Assembly (NCBI GenBank): GCA_036835375.1
Contig: DAITMB010000023.1
Coordinates: forward strand, 1 to 49,427
Direction: 5' to 3'
Length of the DNA: 49,427 nt
From: JANQTF01 sp036835375
GTDB lineage: Bacteria > Bacteroidota > Bacteroidia > J057
Of the stretch, positions 18,703 to 27,696 are shown in pieces. The translations under genes were made by a program, and so were the position numbers. The notes below the pieces were generated by a model, which was not told where the DNA came from, made no database searches, and worked only from the letters and a program-made list of their open reading frames with translations. Numbering within the stretch: position 1 is the stretch's first letter; each line of letters begins with the position of its first letter.

Positions 18703-19605
18703 CTAGAAGTACCCCGCTTTTTTGCGGTCTTCCATCGCGCTGTCAGAACGCTTGTCGTCAGCTCTGCCACCGCGCTCGGTCGTGCGGGTCGTTGCGATCT
18801 CCTCAATAATGGCGGGAATGGTGTGAGCATCGGACTCCACAGCGCCGGTACAGGTGACATCGCCAATGGTTCGGAAGCGGATCATTCGCTCTTCGTACTT
18901 TTCTCCTTTGCCCAAAGCAATGTAAGGGCTCTCTGCCAGCAGCACACCGTCGCGCTCTACGACCCGGCGCATGTGTGCAAAATAGAGGTTAGGGAGGGGC
19001 ACTTCTTGCTCCATGAGATACATCCACACGTCCAACTCGGTCCAGTTGCTGAGCGGGAAAATGCGGAAATGCTCTCCTTTTCGCTTGTAGCCATTGAAGA
19101 GATCCCAGAGTTCGGGGCGCTGGTTTTTGGGTTCCCACTGGCCAAACTCATCGCGGTGGGAGAAGAAGCGCTCCTTGGCACGGGCTTTTTCTTCGTCGCG
19201 GCGAGCACCACCGAGGGCAGCATCGAACTTGTGGGTCTCGAGTGCATCGAGCAACGTAATGCTTTGGAGGGCATTGCGGCTCGGGTTAGGTCCTCTCTCC
19301 TCTTGGGCTTTGCCCTGATCAATGCTGTCCTGCACAGAGGCAACAATGAGGCGGGCACCCATACCAGAGAGAAATTGGTCTCTGAACTCGATGGTCTCCT
19401 CAAAGTTGTGGCCCGTGTCCACATGCAACATCGGGAAGGGAATCTTGGCAGGCCAAAAGGCCTTGCGAGCAAGCCAAGCAAGGGTGATAGAATCTTTTCC
19501 GCCGGAAAAGAGCAGTACCGGGTGCTCAAACTGAGCCGCAGTTTCGCGGATCAAGTAGATGGCCTCGGCTTCGAGCTGTTTCAGTTGACTGAGCCTGTAA
19601 TCCAT
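18703..19605 (-). CDS. cysD: Sulfate adenylyltransferase subunit 2
   Basis: Catalytic subunit of ATP sulfurylase, a PP-loop ATPase. 300 residues from ATG 19605 (MDYRLSQLKQLEAEAIYLIR), the usual length of about 302; a longer frame to 19650 exists but the family begins here. The PP-loop motif FSGGKDSITL is at residues 33-42, and HVDTGHNF, GARRDEEKARAKER and FPLSNWTELDVW are family signatures. The C-terminal DRKKAGYF is the standard CysD ending. It follows cysC by 51 bp, so the two are almost surely cotranscribed. Confidence 0.97.
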   Translation of the reverse strand: MDYRLSQLKQLEAEAIYLIRETAAQFEHPVLLFSGGKDSITLAWLARKAFWPAKIPFPMLHVDTGHNFEETIEFRDQFLSGMGARLIVASVQDSIDQGKAQEERGPNPSRNALQSITLLDALETHKFDAALGGARRDEEKARAKERFFSHRDEFGQWEPKNQRPELWDLFNGYKRKGEHFRIFPLSNWTELDVWMYLMEQEVPLPNLYFAHMRRVVERDGVLLAESPYIALGKGEKYEERMIRFRTIGDVTCTGAVESDAHTIPAIIEEIATTRTTERGGRADDKRSDSAMEDRKKAGYF

Positions 19606-19656
19606 TGGCTTCGCTTGGTCTGAAATCAAAATGAATAATGATGACAACAAATAAAC

Positions 19657-20265
19657 CTATGCGGGGACACCCCGCTGAATCCTTGGGAGTAATCCCTCCC
19701 AAAGTCGTTCCACACTGGCGACAAGATCCTCCCGATCGGTCTTTAGCTCCAAAAATGGTGCCTCAGGTGCCTCAAAAGGACTGTCGATGCCTGTAAAATC
19801 TTTGATCATGCCGGCGCGGGCCTTTTGGTAGAGTCCCTTGACATCCCGCGCCTCACATACTTCCAAAGGTGCATTGACATACACCTCCAGGAAGTCTTCT
19901 GGCCCGATGATTTCCGCCGCCATACGACGAATCTCGTGCGTAGGACTCACGAAAGAACAAAGCGTGATGATACCGCCATCCAAAAAGAGCTTGGCAGCTT
20001 CGGCGATTCTACGAATGTTTTCGAGGCGATCTGACTCCGAAAAGCCCAAATTTTTGTTCAACCCTACCCGGATGTTGTCGCCATCCAGCAGCTTGGTAAA
20101 ATAGCCTGTGTCATGCAACCTGCGCTCCAGGGCTTGCGCGATGGTGCTTTTACCAGAACCTGAAAGGCCTGTCATCCAGACCACCACGCTGCGTTGTTTG
20201 AGAAAAGATTCGTGGTCCTCTCGTTGGAGGATTTTGTCAAAGATGGGGTGAATGTGTTCGCTCAT
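19657..20265 (-). CDS. cysC: Adenylylsulfate kinase
   Basis: Phosphorylates APS to PAPS. 202 residues from ATG 20265 (MSEHIHPIFDKILQRE); the longer frame to 20406 adds residues with no homology. The P-loop GLSGSGKST is at residues 33-41; LDGDNIRVGLNKNLGFS and DRLENIRRIAEAAKL are the APS-binding region. The loop SPTHEIR replaces the SPFRxxR form of enterobacterial enzymes; variants of this kind are frequent in Bacteroidota. It leads the cysC-cysD-cysN operon. Since no cysH or cysI is nearby, PAPS could be meant for sulfotransferases as well as for assimilation. Confidence 0.95.
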   Translation of the reverse strand: MSEHIHPIFDKILQREDHESFLKQRSVVVWMTGLSGSGKSTIAQALERRLHDTGYFTKLLDGDNIRVGLNKNLGFSESDRLENIRRIAEAAKLFLDGGIITLCSFVSPTHEIRRMAAEIIGPEDFLEVYVNAPLEVCEARDVKGLYQKARAGMIKDFTGIDSPFEAPEAPFLELKTDREDLVASVERLWEGLLPRIQRGVPA

Positions 20266-20790
20266 GCGCGGCTCGTGGGTATCACCTCTGCCCAAGTCCC
20301 TCACAACAGGGAGCGAGAACGGAGGAAGGGAATAAATGCTTACAAAAAAAAAGTCGAGAGGAAATGAGCGCAATAAGTCATCATTGAAACCCAACCTTCC
20401 CAACAAAGAAGAAAATCAGAAAAGGAAACTTGAGAGATCCAATGACGATGGACTGCATGGCTCAAGGATGATACGGTAAGTAACGAAAAAATTCATTTAC
20501 AATCTTTCAAGATCTTCTCTACCTTCCTGATTATCAATCTTTTCAAAGAACCTTTCGCAGTGTAGTAGATCATATCCTCATCACGAAGCGAGGCCTGAAC
20601 TCAGCAGAAAAGTACCTACCGCGCTTGTGGAATCTGCCGCAAAGTAAGGAAAAACCTTGCGCTCCATTTGCCACAACTCCGAACGGGCGAAAATATCAGC
20701 TGAACGGTAATTCCAGCGGCATTCGGGGTTTGGGGCAAATGTGGACGGGTGCGTGCTCGCTTCTCCGCCCGAAATGTGTATTTTTCGCTC
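20266..20790. other. Intergenic region between divergent cysC and dut
   Basis: No gene is supported in these 525 bases. The minus strand should hold the cysC-cysD-cysN promoter, but I see no exact TAnnTTTG there. On the plus strand TATTTTTC (20779-20786), one base off the -7 consensus, ends four bases before the dut ATG. Confidence 0.5.
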
Positions 20791-21225
20791 ATGCAAGTCG
20801 TTCGCATCATCAATCATTCTCCCTTTCCGCTTCCCGAATATGCCACAGTTCATTCGGCAGGGCTAGACTTGCGTGCTCATCTCGCGCAGCCCCTCAGACT
20901 GGAAAGCCTAGACAGGGTCATGGTTCCTACGGGAATTTTCATTGAACTACCCGAAGGATTCGAAGCACAGATTCGCCCTCGAAGCGGGCTTGCCATTAAG
21001 AAGGGACTCTCGCTGGTCAACAGTCCCGGCACCATCGATGCCGATTTCCGTGGCGAAATTCATCTGATTGTGATCAACCTCAGTCGGGAAGCCTGCGAGA
21101 TTCAGCCCGGAGAACGCATTGCCCAGATGGTCATTGCTCGCTACGAACGAATCACCTGGGAGGAAGTTACCGTATTGAACGACACCACGCGCGGCACAGG
21201 CGGCTTTGGTCACTCTGGCACCTGA
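20791..21225 (+). CDS. dut: dUTP diphosphatase
   Basis: Hydrolyses dUTP to dUMP, keeping uracil out of DNA and feeding thymidylate synthesis; acts as a homotrimer. 144 residues from ATG 20791 (MQVVRIINHSPFPLPEY); the family starts here, so a longer frame to 20749 was rejected. All five motifs are present: SAGLDLRA, RPRSGLAIK, NSPGTIDADFRGEI (holding the catalytic Asp), GERIAQMV and the P-loop-like RGTGGFGHSG, where GHSG replaces the common GSTG. The TPR lipoprotein gene starts 23 bp downstream, a likely cotranscript. Confidence 0.97.
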   Translation: MQVVRIINHSPFPLPEYATVHSAGLDLRAHLAQPLRLESLDRVMVPTGIFIELPEGFEAQIRPRSGLAIKKGLSLVNSPGTIDADFRGEIHLIVINLSREACEIQPGERIAQMVIARYERITWEEVTVLNDTTRGTGGFGHSGT

Positions 21226-21248
21226 ACACGCTCCCCCAATACAAGCCC

Positions 21249-22961
21249 ATGCAACGACAGCTCTTGGTATTATGTGCAAGCCTTCTGCTCTTGGCTAGCT
21301 GCAAAAGCAGCAAAAGCGCGAAAGCTCCTACGCCTCCTGTTCAGTCTCGACCCGGATTGCTTTTCCCAAATGAAGGGGGAACTTCGATTGATGAACAATA
21401 TGTGGATGCCTGCACCTTTCTCATGCGCGGGGACTTGAGCGCCGCTGCTGAGAACTTTTCGCAGGTGCTCCAAGCAAAACCCGATCATCACGCCGCCAGC
21501 TATAACCTGGCCCGCATTCGCCTCGAAGAGCGCGACTACCGCAATGCGCAAAGCTTGGCTTTGGCTGCCTTGGGCGCAGAACCGGACAATCTCTGGTATA
21601 GAAGGCTCTTGATTCAGGTATATGAACGCCAAGGCAACCTTCGCAAAGCCGAGGACGAGCAGCTCGCCTTGATCCAAAAAAGCCCTCAAACAGGTTCGGA
21701 TTGGATTCAACTCGCTATGTTTCAGCAGCGGCTCGGCCAGACTGCCAAAGCCCTAGGCACCCTCGATCAGCTCCATGACAAAATCGGTAGCTCCCCCCAA
21801 AGTCTTTTGCTTCAGTATCAGTGGCTCTTCGAACTCGACCGCTTTGAAGAGGCCGTCAAGGTGGCTACGCTCTTGGTGGATATGGATCCGAGCAATCCCG
21901 AATTTCAACAGAGGCGCTATCGTGCGTTGACCAAGATCGGCGATGAGATCAGGTCAGAGGCATCGTTGATCGACTGGATGGAAGCAGACCCTAGCAGTGG
22001 CCAGGTGCAAGTGTTGCTCGCAGAATCCTACCGACGCGGCGGTAGAGAAGAAGAGGCTAAGGCGCTCATGCTCCAGGCGTTTGCCAATCCGCTCCTCGAT
22101 CCGAGCTGGAAAGTGCGCTATCTTGAGTTGACCATGGAAAGTGAAAAAGATCAATCTTCCACCCAGCGTGAACTTTTAGCCGTTCTCCAGAAAACGCATC
22201 CGGAAGAAGCGACCGTAACAGCCCTGAGCGCTCGCGTGATGCTCAGCGAACAACCAGCAGACAGTGCCAGAAGCATTCTACAAACTGCTCTCCAAGCCAA
22301 TCCTCTCTCGTTCGAAGCCTGGAAACAGTTGTTACAACTGTCATTTGCCAACGGTCGCTACGATCATTTGTACCAAGACAGTCGAGAGGCTAGAGAATAC
22401 TTCCCCAATCAGGAAGAGGTGCTATTCTATTTCGGTGTGTCTGCCGCAGCGCAGGCCCAGTATGCTGCGGCGAGCCGTGCATTTGAAAAGATCGCCCTGA
22501 CCGACCCTGACAACAAAGTTCTCTTGGCGCAAGCCCTCGCAGCGCACGCACGGGTGCTGGCCACCACCGATGAACGGGAATCAGCACAAATATTGCTCAA
22601 CAAAGCCTTGCTCTTGGCCCCCAAAGATTTATTTGTGCTAAGCCATGCCGCCTGGGTCCAAGCTTTGGTGGGCAATTCGGGAAACGATCACCTAAAGGAT
22701 GCCCGGAAATATCACGAAGCGAATGGCCACCCCGCTGGTCAAGCGCTGCTAGGATTTGTGCTGTGGAAAAACGGGCAAGCGCAAGAGGCTCTCAAGCTCC
22801 TCACACAAGCCACCGACCAAGCCAATGTCGCTGAATGGTGGCTGCTCAAAGGGCGACTGGAGTCGGTCTTTGGGAAAGACCAAGAGGCCAAAAGTTCTTT
22901 GAAGAAAGCTGTCGATGCGGGCGCCAACATTGACATTGAGACTTATCTTCGGAATCCTTGA
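21249..22961 (+). CDS. TPR-repeat lipoprotein
   Basis: 570 residues. Lipoprotein signal MQRQLLVLCASLLLLASC with Cys 18, then at least ten tetratricopeptide-like helical pairs, for example LSAAAENFSQVLQAKPDHHA, AQSLALAALGAEPDNLWYRR, AAASRAFEKIALTDPDNKVL and AQEALKLLTQATDQANV. Such proteins scaffold envelope complexes; the partner is not readable. In many Bacteroidota a gene of this type lies beside dut and ahead of DUF4292 and EnvC-like genes, as here. The spacing of 23 bp from dut suggests cotranscription. Confidence 0.88.
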   Translation: MQRQLLVLCASLLLLASCKSSKSAKAPTPPVQSRPGLLFPNEGGTSIDEQYVDACTFLMRGDLSAAAENFSQVLQAKPDHHAASYNLARIRLEERDYRNAQSLALAALGAEPDNLWYRRLLIQVYERQGNLRKAEDEQLALIQKSPQTGSDWIQLAMFQQRLGQTAKALGTLDQLHDKIGSSPQSLLLQYQWLFELDRFEEAVKVATLLVDMDPSNPEFQQRRYRALTKIGDEIRSEASLIDWMEADPSSGQVQVLLAESYRRGGREEEAKALMLQAFANPLLDPSWKVRYLELTMESEKDQSSTQRELLAVLQKTHPEEATVTALSARVMLSEQPADSARSILQTALQANPLSFEAWKQLLQLSFANGRYDHLYQDSREAREYFPNQEEVLFYFGVSAAAQAQYAAASRAFEKIALTDPDNKVLLAQALAAHARVLATTDERESAQILLNKALLLAPKDLFVLSHAAWVQALVGNSGNDHLKDARKYHEANGHPAGQALLGFVLWKNGQAQEALKLLTQATDQANVAEWWLLKGRLESVFGKDQEAKSSLKKAVDAGANIDIETYLRNP

Positions 22962-23291
22962 AACAATTGCCTGGTGCTTTCTCCGCATTCACGCTATCAC
23001 GGACTAATTAGACAATTGATTCTCAAACATTTGCTCAACCAAGCGAGCACAGGATCAACAACGACCTGAATTCTTACCGCTGAAGCGAGTTTTATGACTT
23101 CTGCTCCTGTTTCGGGTTAGTTTTGCACGGACTTTGCCACAGGCTAAGGATGAAGTCCTGAGACAGCGTGATGTCGGCAAACACCGATCAACGTCACCTG
23201 CTCCGACCGACGACTTGGATCGAAGTATTAGTACGATAGATCATTCCGAGATTCTCCCTCGTTTTTTCCCTATACCCTCCATTACTCCTTC
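22962..23291. other. Intergenic region between TPR lipoprotein and DUF4292 genes
   Basis: No gene, RNA or repeat was recognised in 330 bases. TAGTTTTG at 23118-23125 matches the -7 consensus but lies about 165 bp from the next ATG and has no -33 partner, so chance is likely. Confidence 0.5.
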
Positions 23292-24056
23292 ATGAACCTT
23301 CGCCTGCTGGTCCTCCTTCTGTCATGCTTTGTGTGGTTGGGGGGATGCAAATCCATCAAAGACATCACCACGCCCGGCACCAATTGGAAGGTCGTGGAAG
23401 AGCGAGCCCTCAACGAACGACTTGTGTTCGAGACGGCGAGCTTTTCGGGGCGAGTCAAGTTGCACTACCCAGAAGGGGGCATGAACAACCTCAACGCTTC
23501 CTACCGCATCGATATCGTGAAGGACAGCATGATCATGATCCGGCTGATCAAGCTCATCGAAGCTGCCCGCATCATGATCACTCCGGATTCTATTTTCATT
23601 CAGGACCGAATCAACAGCGAGCTGATTGCTTGTGACTTCAGCATTGCAAAGGAGACCGTAGGGCTTCCCGCAGATTTCGGCCTGCTCCAAGACATTCTCT
23701 TGGGCGAGTATCACCCCATCCCTGAAGACATGGTGGCTACGCAGCGGAGAGGCAGTCCTAAGATCCTCGAAGGGGATGCAGCGGGCATGCACTTCATATA
23801 TGAGCTGGAAGCCGACATAGCCAAGCTGGTGAAACTCTTCGCTCAGGATGCTGCCCAGGAGCGCTCGGTCACCCTCGGGTATTCGGATTTCGCCAAAGGC
23901 CCCGGCGCGTGGTACCCTCAGCAAGCCGCCGTGGATGTAACAGGGGCCGATGAATTGTCGGTCACTTTTACTCACAGGAAAGTATCTTTCGACGAAGAAA
24001 AAAACATTGTCAGCTTTGAAGTCCCCCGTGGATACACTCGTACAACCTGCCGTTAG
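23292..24056 (+). CDS. DUF4292 lipoprotein
   Basis: 254 residues with a lipoprotein signal (LRLLVLLLSCFVWLGGC, Cys 19). The mature part (SFSGRVKLHYPEGGMNNLNASYRIDIVKDSMIMIRLIK, then TPDSIFIQDRINSEL and FGLLQDILLGEYHPIP) is the DUF4292 pattern of Bacteroidota, a LolA/LolB-like half-barrel thought to bind lipid or lipoprotein at the outer membrane. The actual role is unproven. Its 3' end overlaps the EnvC-like gene, which indicates translational coupling. Confidence 0.85.
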   Translation: MNLRLLVLLLSCFVWLGGCKSIKDITTPGTNWKVVEERALNERLVFETASFSGRVKLHYPEGGMNNLNASYRIDIVKDSMIMIRLIKLIEAARIMITPDSIFIQDRINSELIACDFSIAKETVGLPADFGLLQDILLGEYHPIPEDMVATQRRGSPKILEGDAAGMHFIYELEADIAKLVKLFAQDAAQERSVTLGYSDFAKGPGAWYPQQAAVDVTGADELSVTFTHRKVSFDEEKNIVSFEVPRGYTRTTCR

Positions 24057-25203
24057 GTTTCTGGCTTATTGCCTGTGCCTAGTTCCCTTGCTCCAGCCCC
24101 TTCAGGCCCAAGTAGCCCCCAATCGAGACGAATTGGAGGGCAAGATTCGGTTGATCGACCATCTGCTTGCCGAGACGCAAGCGCGACGCGAGCGCACGCC
24201 CTCGGAGCTGGCGATGCTGGGTCAGCAAATCAAGTTTCGCGAGCAACTGCTGGCCGTGTTCGCTCAGGAAATTTACCACCACGAGCGCCAAATCGACACA
24301 CTGGATGAGCACATGTGCCTCCTCGATCAGCGGTTGGTACTCATTCGCGAAAATTACCGCGCAGCCATTCGGTCGCTCTATCAATATTCCCGCTACGACC
24401 AGGTGTGGCTCTCCATTCTGTCATCTGGCAGCCTCAGCGAGGCATATTATCGCATACTTTACTATCGCCAACTATCAAAATACTGCGAGCGCCAGACGAG
24501 TGCCCTCGCCAAGAACCAAGCATTTCTCGCCCAAAACAGACAGGCGGTGACTGATGCACTGACCCTGCTCCATCGGCTACGGGAGGAAAAAGAGCGCGAG
24601 ACCGTTCTTCTCAAGGACAATCGATTGGTGCAAGCCAATGTGCAACAGGTCGTTCGGCGACAGCCAATCTCCCAGCAGTCCAATGCGCAACAAAAAGCCC
24701 TGGCTTCTCTGCTCGAATCTCAAGTGGGTAGCGGCACGAAGTCTTCCGATCCTGAGCCGCTACCTGCGGAAGCAGTCGATCACGGCACCAGCTTCCATCG
24801 TTCTCGCGGTGAGCTGCCCTGGCCCTTGCGGCCCGGAAGCTGGGTCATGACGCAGGAATTCGGCAAAAAGGAAGATGACTACGGCAATCAAGTCCAGCAA
24901 GAAGGCATTCAGATCCGCACACAGATCGGTGAAGAGGTGCGCGCCATTCACGGAGGAACCGTGACGGGAATCCCGCGCTTGCCCAACGGGAATGCATCTG
25001 CAGTGATCCTGGCCCACGGAAAATATCGCACGGTGTATGCCGGCCTCGGTCGCGTCTCGGTCGCTGTGGGGACTGTGGTGAGCCAAGGCCAATCGCTGGG
25101 CGTCGTGAAGACCGACGAGCGCTCCGGCGAAACAGTCCTGCAATTCATGATTTACCAAGAACCGAAGCGATTTCTCGACCCGCAACAGTGGCTGTCCCGC
25201 TGA
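24028..25203 (+). CDS. EnvC-like murein hydrolase activator (degenerate M23/LytM)
   Basis: 391 residues from GTG 24028, which places a signal peptide (VRFLAYCLCLVPLLQPLQAQ) at the start and overlaps the DUF4292 gene by 29 nt; an ATG at 23950 would overlap by 107 nt and put 26 residues before the signal. A coiled-coil region follows (about residues 30-200, rich in Glu, Gln, Arg), then the LytM domain (about 270-391: QEGIQIRTQIGEEVRAIHGGTV, ILAHGKYRTVYAGLGRV). The zinc ligands of active M23 peptidases are missing: GIQI replaces GxDx and LQFMIY replaces the HxH motif. This is typical of amidase activators such as EnvC or NlpD, so it is probably a cell-separation regulator without own hydrolase activity. 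Confidence 0.88.
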   Translation: MDTLVQPAVRFLAYCLCLVPLLQPLQAQVAPNRDELEGKIRLIDHLLAETQARRERTPSELAMLGQQIKFREQLLAVFAQEIYHHERQIDTLDEHMCLLDQRLVLIRENYRAAIRSLYQYSRYDQVWLSILSSGSLSEAYYRILYYRQLSKYCERQTSALAKNQAFLAQNRQAVTDALTLLHRLREEKERETVLLKDNRLVQANVQQVVRRQPISQQSNAQQKALASLLESQVGSGTKSSDPEPLPAEAVDHGTSFHRSRGELPWPLRPGSWVMTQEFGKKEDDYGNQVQQEGIQIRTQIGEEVRAIHGGTVTGIPRLPNGNASAVILAHGKYRTVYAGLGRVSVAVGTVVSQGQSLGVVKTDERSGETVLQFMIYQEPKRFLDPQQWLSR

Positions 25204-25499
25204 TGCTTCAATCTGAGACGAAGCAGATGGGGCGCTAGGTGGGATCATGGTGTTTCTTATAGCGGGTATGACAACTATCTTGCCGGGGCCATAGAATATA
25301 TTTCAATTACTGCTTGTGAATCGGGGGAAGAGCACACCCTCACGCAACATCGCCCAGTCCTCGCGACTTTTCCAGTGCAGGGAAGCACACAGCTGGGTAA
25401 CCTATTTTTCCATGGATTGCAGATCTTTTGGCGGAAATACACGAATCGCTAGCTGGCATAGTAAAAGGACGGCACCGCCAAAAATAAAGCAAACACCAA

Positions 25500-25862
25500 A
25501 TGATAATCGAAACGCATATTGTACAAGGCGCAAAAATTGCCGAAGTGATTTCGGACGAAACGATCATTCACAATATTGAAGACGGGATAGATTTATTAGG
25601 AAGTTTATATTATCAATATTTTGACGGTATAATACTTCATGATGCAAACATTACGCCTAGTTTTTTTGATCTATCAACTGGAATCGCAGGAGAAATTCTT
25701 CAGAAATTTTCGACCTACCGTGTTCGATTGGCTATTGTCGGCGACTTCTCTACCTACACAAGCAAAAGCCTGAATGATTTTATTTATGAAAGTAATAGAG
25801 GCAGACATATCAACTTTGTCCATTCAACGTCGGAAGCAATAAATATTCTTTCTGCCAGATGA
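25500..25862 (+). CDS. DUF4180 protein
   Basis: 120 residues, cytoplasmic, with no signal peptide. The sequence AEVISDETIIHNIEDGIDLL, then ILHDANITPSFFDLSTGIAGEILQKFSTYRVRLAIVGDFSTYTSKSLNDFIYESNRGRHI, matches the DUF4180 family, whose function is not known. It is often found alone or beside transcriptional regulators and spreads between bacteria. Codon use and base composition are visibly more AT-rich than the neighbours, and it sits alone in a gene-poor stretch after a 296-bp non-coding gap, all consistent with acquisition by transfer. Confidence 0.85.
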   Translation: MIIETHIVQGAKIAEVISDETIIHNIEDGIDLLGSLYYQYFDGIILHDANITPSFFDLSTGIAGEILQKFSTYRVRLAIVGDFSTYTSKSLNDFIYESNRGRHINFVHSTSEAINILSAR

Positions 25863-26868
25863 ACTTAAGCGATCATCAATGTCCTAAACATGGGGGTGGC
25901 TTTGGGCAGAATCGCCAACTTGTCCAAAGGATTGGCAGAAAGCCCTAAGATGGAGGGTTGGTTTATGAAGGCAAATACACTTCCAACTATTTATGGATTA
26001 GAAATTGAAATAGAAACGATATAGAATTATCAAAAAAATTCCGTGCAATCTATCTAAACCAGACTAGACCACTGTTGCTTTCGAAATAATACCTAATCTC
26101 TGGAAATTGTTGATATTGATCGGTGAATCTCACTCAATATGGCCTGGCCCAACAAGAATAAAAAAGCTGGGTAATGGTAACAAGTGAGGTAAATTCAATT
26201 GTCGGAGCAAAGGTGCTATCGAGACGAAAAGTGAGAATGTTTTGTGTCGAAATACGACTGTTTGCGAAAAACAACAAGCGTACAAAAGCGACAGGGAGTT
26301 GGATAATGATATATTTCATAGCCACAGTCGTGAATGTGAAAAGAAAGCGATTGCCATTTTGCCTTCGATGTGAGGCATTGCCTATTTTATGAAGGGAAAA
26401 AACGGAAGGTATCATTCTAAGGAGTTGGCTGACGTAGAGATAGCGCTTATAAAGACCCGTTGCAGAAACGCGACCATCTAAAGTCTTTTTGTCAACTAGC
26501 AACGTATTATAATTTATTCGAATTCACATCTATTTGCCATAAAAAACCAAAATGCGTAAATTCCCATAACATGTTCCTGCATCTCTAAATATTTTCACAT
26601 TCTGGGTATTCCCGATTGGTGTGAATACATTCTCCTCACAGGGAATGACACTAGCAGCCATTGACTAGACCAATAGTCGTATTTGACTTCCTACAGCGTT
26701 GGATATCCGTGATTGACCCTTCACCGCAGAAAAGATTTTTCTTCCCCCTAATCATCCCTGCTTGCCCATTTCCTCGGAGAGTCATTTATTTGCACGACGT
26801 GGTAATTTTGGAAATACATCTGCTTCCCTACGACGCTCAATTTAGACGAATCCTTAATATTACTCTCC
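25863..26868. other. AT-rich, gene-poor kilobase
   Basis: No protein-coding gene is supported in these 1,006 bases. The longest frame, 26134-26502 on the minus strand (122 codons), is rich in Phe, Arg, Thr and Tyr without family resemblance, and another frame of 72 codons overlaps it on the plus strand. The text CCCGTTGCAGAAACGCG near 26457 resembles the GTTGCAGAGACGCG core of short dispersed repeats common in Bacteroidota, so decayed repeat or mobile DNA is possible. Upstream of the lipase, TAATTTTG (26803-26810) matches the -7 consensus, 58 bp before its ATG, without a well-placed -33 box. Confidence 0.45.
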
Positions 26869-27696
26869 ATGAATCATCCCATTGGCATCGCGCTTTCTGG
26901 CGGCGGCACCCGAGGCATCGCTCACACGGGCGTCTTATATGCCTTGGAAGAAATCGGTGTGTTCCCGGATGTGATCTCTGGTACCAGCGCTGGGGCTCTT
27001 GTTGGGACTCTCTATGCTTTTGGGATGAAGCCCAGAGAAATTCTAGAGACCTTCCAAAAATCTTCGCTCCGCAAGCTGTTCAAGATCTCCATGCCCACGA
27101 TTGGTCTGACCGACAACTCCTATTTACGTGAAGTTATGGCAGAGATCATCGGAAAGGACGACTTCAGCAGCTTGAAAAAACCACTATTTGTCTCTGTGAC
27201 CAACCTCAGCCTAGGCACTTGCGAGATCATTTCGGAGGGCACCCTCTTTGATGTGGTGATGGCTTCGGCGAGCATTCCGATATTATTTAAAAGCATCAAG
27301 ATCGGCGATCACATCTACGCCGATGGCGGATTCATGAACAATCTCCCCGTGGAGCCCCTCATTGACCGGTGTCAGCGGGTGATCGGCGTGAATGTGACAC
27401 CGGTGGACCAGGAAAGTAACCTCGGCAATCTCCTCCAGATTGGGATGCGTGTGATGGAACTGACGCTGTGGTCAAATGTAGCGCCTCGCCTTCAGCAGTG
27501 CGACATCATCGTGGAACCGAAGGCGGACAAGTATGGTTTGTTTGAATTAGAAAAATCTGAGGAAATTTTTGAAGAAGGATACCGCGCTACGATGGCGCAA
27601 AAAGATCATATCCTGTCCACCCTCGAAGAAAAAACACCCAGCTTGGGCGCCCAAGTGAAAACATGGTGGAAACACATTTCTCAAGCCAACTCATGA
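26869..27696 (+). CDS. Patatin-like phospholipase
   Basis: 275 residues, no signal peptide; a cytoplasmic Ser-Asp dyad lipid acyl hydrolase. The oxyanion loop GGGTRG is at residues 11-16, the nucleophile elbow GTSAG has Ser 40, and the catalytic Asp 152 is in YADGGFMNNLPVEPL. The N-terminus ATG GIALSGGGTRGIAHTGVLYAL matches the start of the RssA/YchK-type branch, so the start is firm. The substrate is not known. The gene is isolated, with gaps of 1.0 kb upstream and 0.49 kb downstream. Confidence 0.92.
   Translation: MNHPIGIALSGGGTRGIAHTGVLYALEEIGVFPDVISGTSAGALVGTLYAFGMKPREILETFQKSSLRKLFKISMPTIGLTDNSYLREVMAEIIGKDDFSSLKKPLFVSVTNLSLGTCEIISEGTLFDVVMASASIPILFKSIKIGDHIYADGGFMNNLPVEPLIDRCQRVIGVNVTPVDQESNLGNLLQIGMRVMELTLWSNVAPRLQQCDIIVEPKADKYGLFELEKSEEIFEEGYRATMAQKDHILSTLEEKTPSLGAQVKTWWKHISQANS

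Noticed and set aside
23118..23125. TAGTTTTG, a -7-like box upstream of the DUF4292 gene
   Set aside because: It lies about 165 bp from the ATG and has no -33 partner; several such 8-mers are expected by chance in the window.
26134..26502. Minus-strand frame of 122 codons in the AT-rich stretch
   Set aside because: Composition is erratic, no domain can be recognised, and an opposite-strand frame of 72 codons overlaps it. It may derive from a decayed repeat.
26661..27131. Plus-strand frame of 156 codons overlapping the lipase start
   Set aside because: It is out of frame with the patatin-like gene, whose motifs are complete, and ends inside it.
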